Shown: piece by piece, positions 5,701-6,680 of the stretch
How positions within the stretch are numbered: the first letter of the stretch is position 1
How the letters are laid out: the number at the start of each line of letters is the position of its first letter
From: Deltaproteobacteria bacterium
Lineage (GTDB): Bacteria; Desulfobacterota; Desulfobacteria; Desulfobacterales; ETH-SRB1
Assembly: GCA_030262795.1 (NCBI GenBank)
Contig: JAJSZO010000144.1
Span: forward strand, 1-6,680
Length of the DNA stretch: 6,680 bases
Direction of reading: 5' to 3'
Program-made: the position numbers and the translations under genes
Notes under the pieces: generated by a model
Databases searched by the model: none
The model's input: only the letters and a program-made list of their open reading frames with translations
Told to the model about the DNA's origin: nothing

Positions 5701-6680
5701 TTAATCCTCAAGGGTTGACAGATCACCTTCCTTTAATCCTAATTCTTGCGCTTTCAACACGCGGCGCATGATCTTGCCACTCCTGGTCTTTGGAAGTTTG
5801 TCTTTAAATTCAATCCCCTTGATAACCACAATAGGGCCAAGCACTTTTAGAGCATGGGCTTTCAGTTCGTTTACCAGGGCGTCTTCATCCTCTTCGACGC
5901 CTTCCTTTAAAATGACAAAAACCTTGGCTACCTCTCCGCGAACTTTGTCTGGCACACCAATGCATGCAGCTTCAGCTACATGTTTGTGGCTGACCAGGGC
6001 GCTTTCGACTTCTGCTGTGCCAATCCGGTGACCGGCAATCTTGAGAACATCATCAGAGCGGCCCTGGAACCAGAAATAACCGTCCTTGTCTTTGGTAGCG
6101 ATATCACCGGCCAGATACACCCCGGGAATTTTTGACCAGTAAACCTCTTTGTATTTCTCAGGATCCTTGTAAAGGGTCGTAAGCATGGCAGGCCATGGCT
6201 CTTTAACGACTACATGCCCTCCCTTGCCAGGTTTAACGGCTTTTCCATGGGCATCGACCACGTCCATATGAACACCGGGGAAAGGCTTGAAAGCCGATCC
6301 GGGCTTCAAAACGTTGCATGGCGTTGGCGCCACCATGAACATGCCTGTCTCGGTTTGCCACCAGGTGTCCATTACCGGACAGTTCTGGTTTCCCACGTTA
6401 TCATAATACCAGACCCACGCTTCAGGATTGATCGGTTCGCCAACTGTGCCGAGAAGCCGGAGCGTGGACAGATTATGCTTTTTGAGATGCTGAGAACCGA
6501 ACCTCATAAGCATCCGGATGGCGGTTGGCGCTGTGTATAGAATATTGACCCCGTACTTTTCTATGATCTGCCACATCCGACCCGGCCCTGGATATAGCGG
6601 ATGCCCCTCGTACATGACCGTGGTAGTTCCCAAAACAAGCGGACCGTAAACAACGTAGCTATGCCCCGTAACCCAGCCCG
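5701..6680 (-). CDS. acs: Acetyl-CoA synthetase (AMP-forming), C-terminal half; N-terminus off window
   Basis: Acs activates acetate with ATP to acetyl-AMP, then forms acetyl-CoA. The frame is open from the right edge (GWVTGHSYVVYGPL visible at 6678-6637), so the gene starts outside the window; 325 residues are seen. Motifs in order are YTAPTAIR, GTVGEPINPEAW, DTWWQTETG (6369-6343), YLAGD, the hinge region GRSDDVLKIAGHRIGTAEVE, and PKTRSGKIMRR. The lysine codon of that last motif at 5775-5773 is the conserved catalytic residue acetylated by Pat-type enzymes in other bacteria. The second tryptophan of DTWW limits the acyl pocket in Acs, which favours acetate over longer acids. The protein ends soon after (LSTLED), shorter than the E. 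coli enzyme by a few tens of residues. The stop is 6 bp before thyX, so both are probably on one transcript. Confidence 0.95.
   Translation of the reverse strand, partial: GWVTGHSYVVYGPLVLGTTTVMYEGHPLYPGPGRMWQIIEKYGVNILYTAPTAIRMLMRFGSQHLKKHNLSTLRLLGTVGEPINPEAWVWYYDNVGNQNCPVMDTWWQTETGMFMVAPTPCNVLKPGSAFKPFPGVHMDVVDAHGKAVKPGKGGHVVVKEPWPAMLTTLYKDPEKYKEVYWSKIPGVYLAGDIATKDKDGYFWFQGRSDDVLKIAGHRIGTAEVESALVSHKHVAEAACIGVPDKVRGEVAKVFVILKEGVEEDEDALVNELKAHALKVLGPIVVIKGIEFKDKLPKTRSGKIMRRVLKAQELGLKEGDLSTLED

Noticed and set aside
5024..6540. Plus-strand open frames of 62-108 codons inside thyX and acs
   Set aside because: They are antisense to clearly conserved catalytic motifs and show no family motif of their own.
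6631..6633. TTG at 6633 as the acs start
   Set aside because: The frame continues upstream to the window edge with conserved Acs sequence (GWVTGHSYVVYGPL), so this codon is an internal leucine.

Overview
The window looks like ordinary chromosomal housekeeping DNA from an anaerobic bacterium. I favour a Desulfobacterota (deltaproteobacterial) relative. This rests on gene content, moderate to low GC, a flavin-dependent thymidylate synthase with a cysteine-rich tail, and an acetyl-CoA synthetase ending in a short C-terminus. The assignment is inference, not proof. I see no tRNA, rRNA, CRISPR array, transposase or phage gene.

Layout. Bases 1-983 (minus strand) hold almost all of tsaD, whose C-terminal few codons run off the left edge. 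Bases 984-1268 are a divergent intergenic region with a good extended -10 promoter firing rightward, then a long leader rich in period-7 repeats and inverted repeats. Then come three plus-strand genes in a row: der (1269-2612), rarA/mgsA (2658-4007) and radC (4058-4864). The gaps are 45 and 50 bp with no convincing terminator, so they are probably one transcription unit. Bases 4865-4944 are a short convergent gap with a heptamer tandem repeat. Two minus-strand genes follow, thyX (5694-4945) and the C-terminal half of acs (5701 to beyond the right edge). They are separated by 6 bp and are very likely co-transcribed, acs first.

Functions. TsaD makes the t6A modification of ANN-decoding tRNAs. 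Der is the double GTPase that matures the 50S ribosomal subunit. RarA is a clamp-loader-like AAA+ ATPase acting at stalled replication forks. RadC is a JAMM/MPN-fold protein of unsettled function. ThyX makes dTMP, and Acs activates acetate. The rightward cluster therefore joins ribosome assembly to replication-fork maintenance, and the leftward pair joins acetate activation to dTMP synthesis.

I did not find an undescribed multi-gene system. The parts least explained by the genes are the roughly 285-bp tsaD/der intergenic region (promoter, degenerate heptamers, a 9-bp perfect inverted repeat, a compound stem-loop, and a 69-codon in-frame open stretch ahead of der) and the recurrence of 7-bp tandem repeats in more than one intergenic gap.
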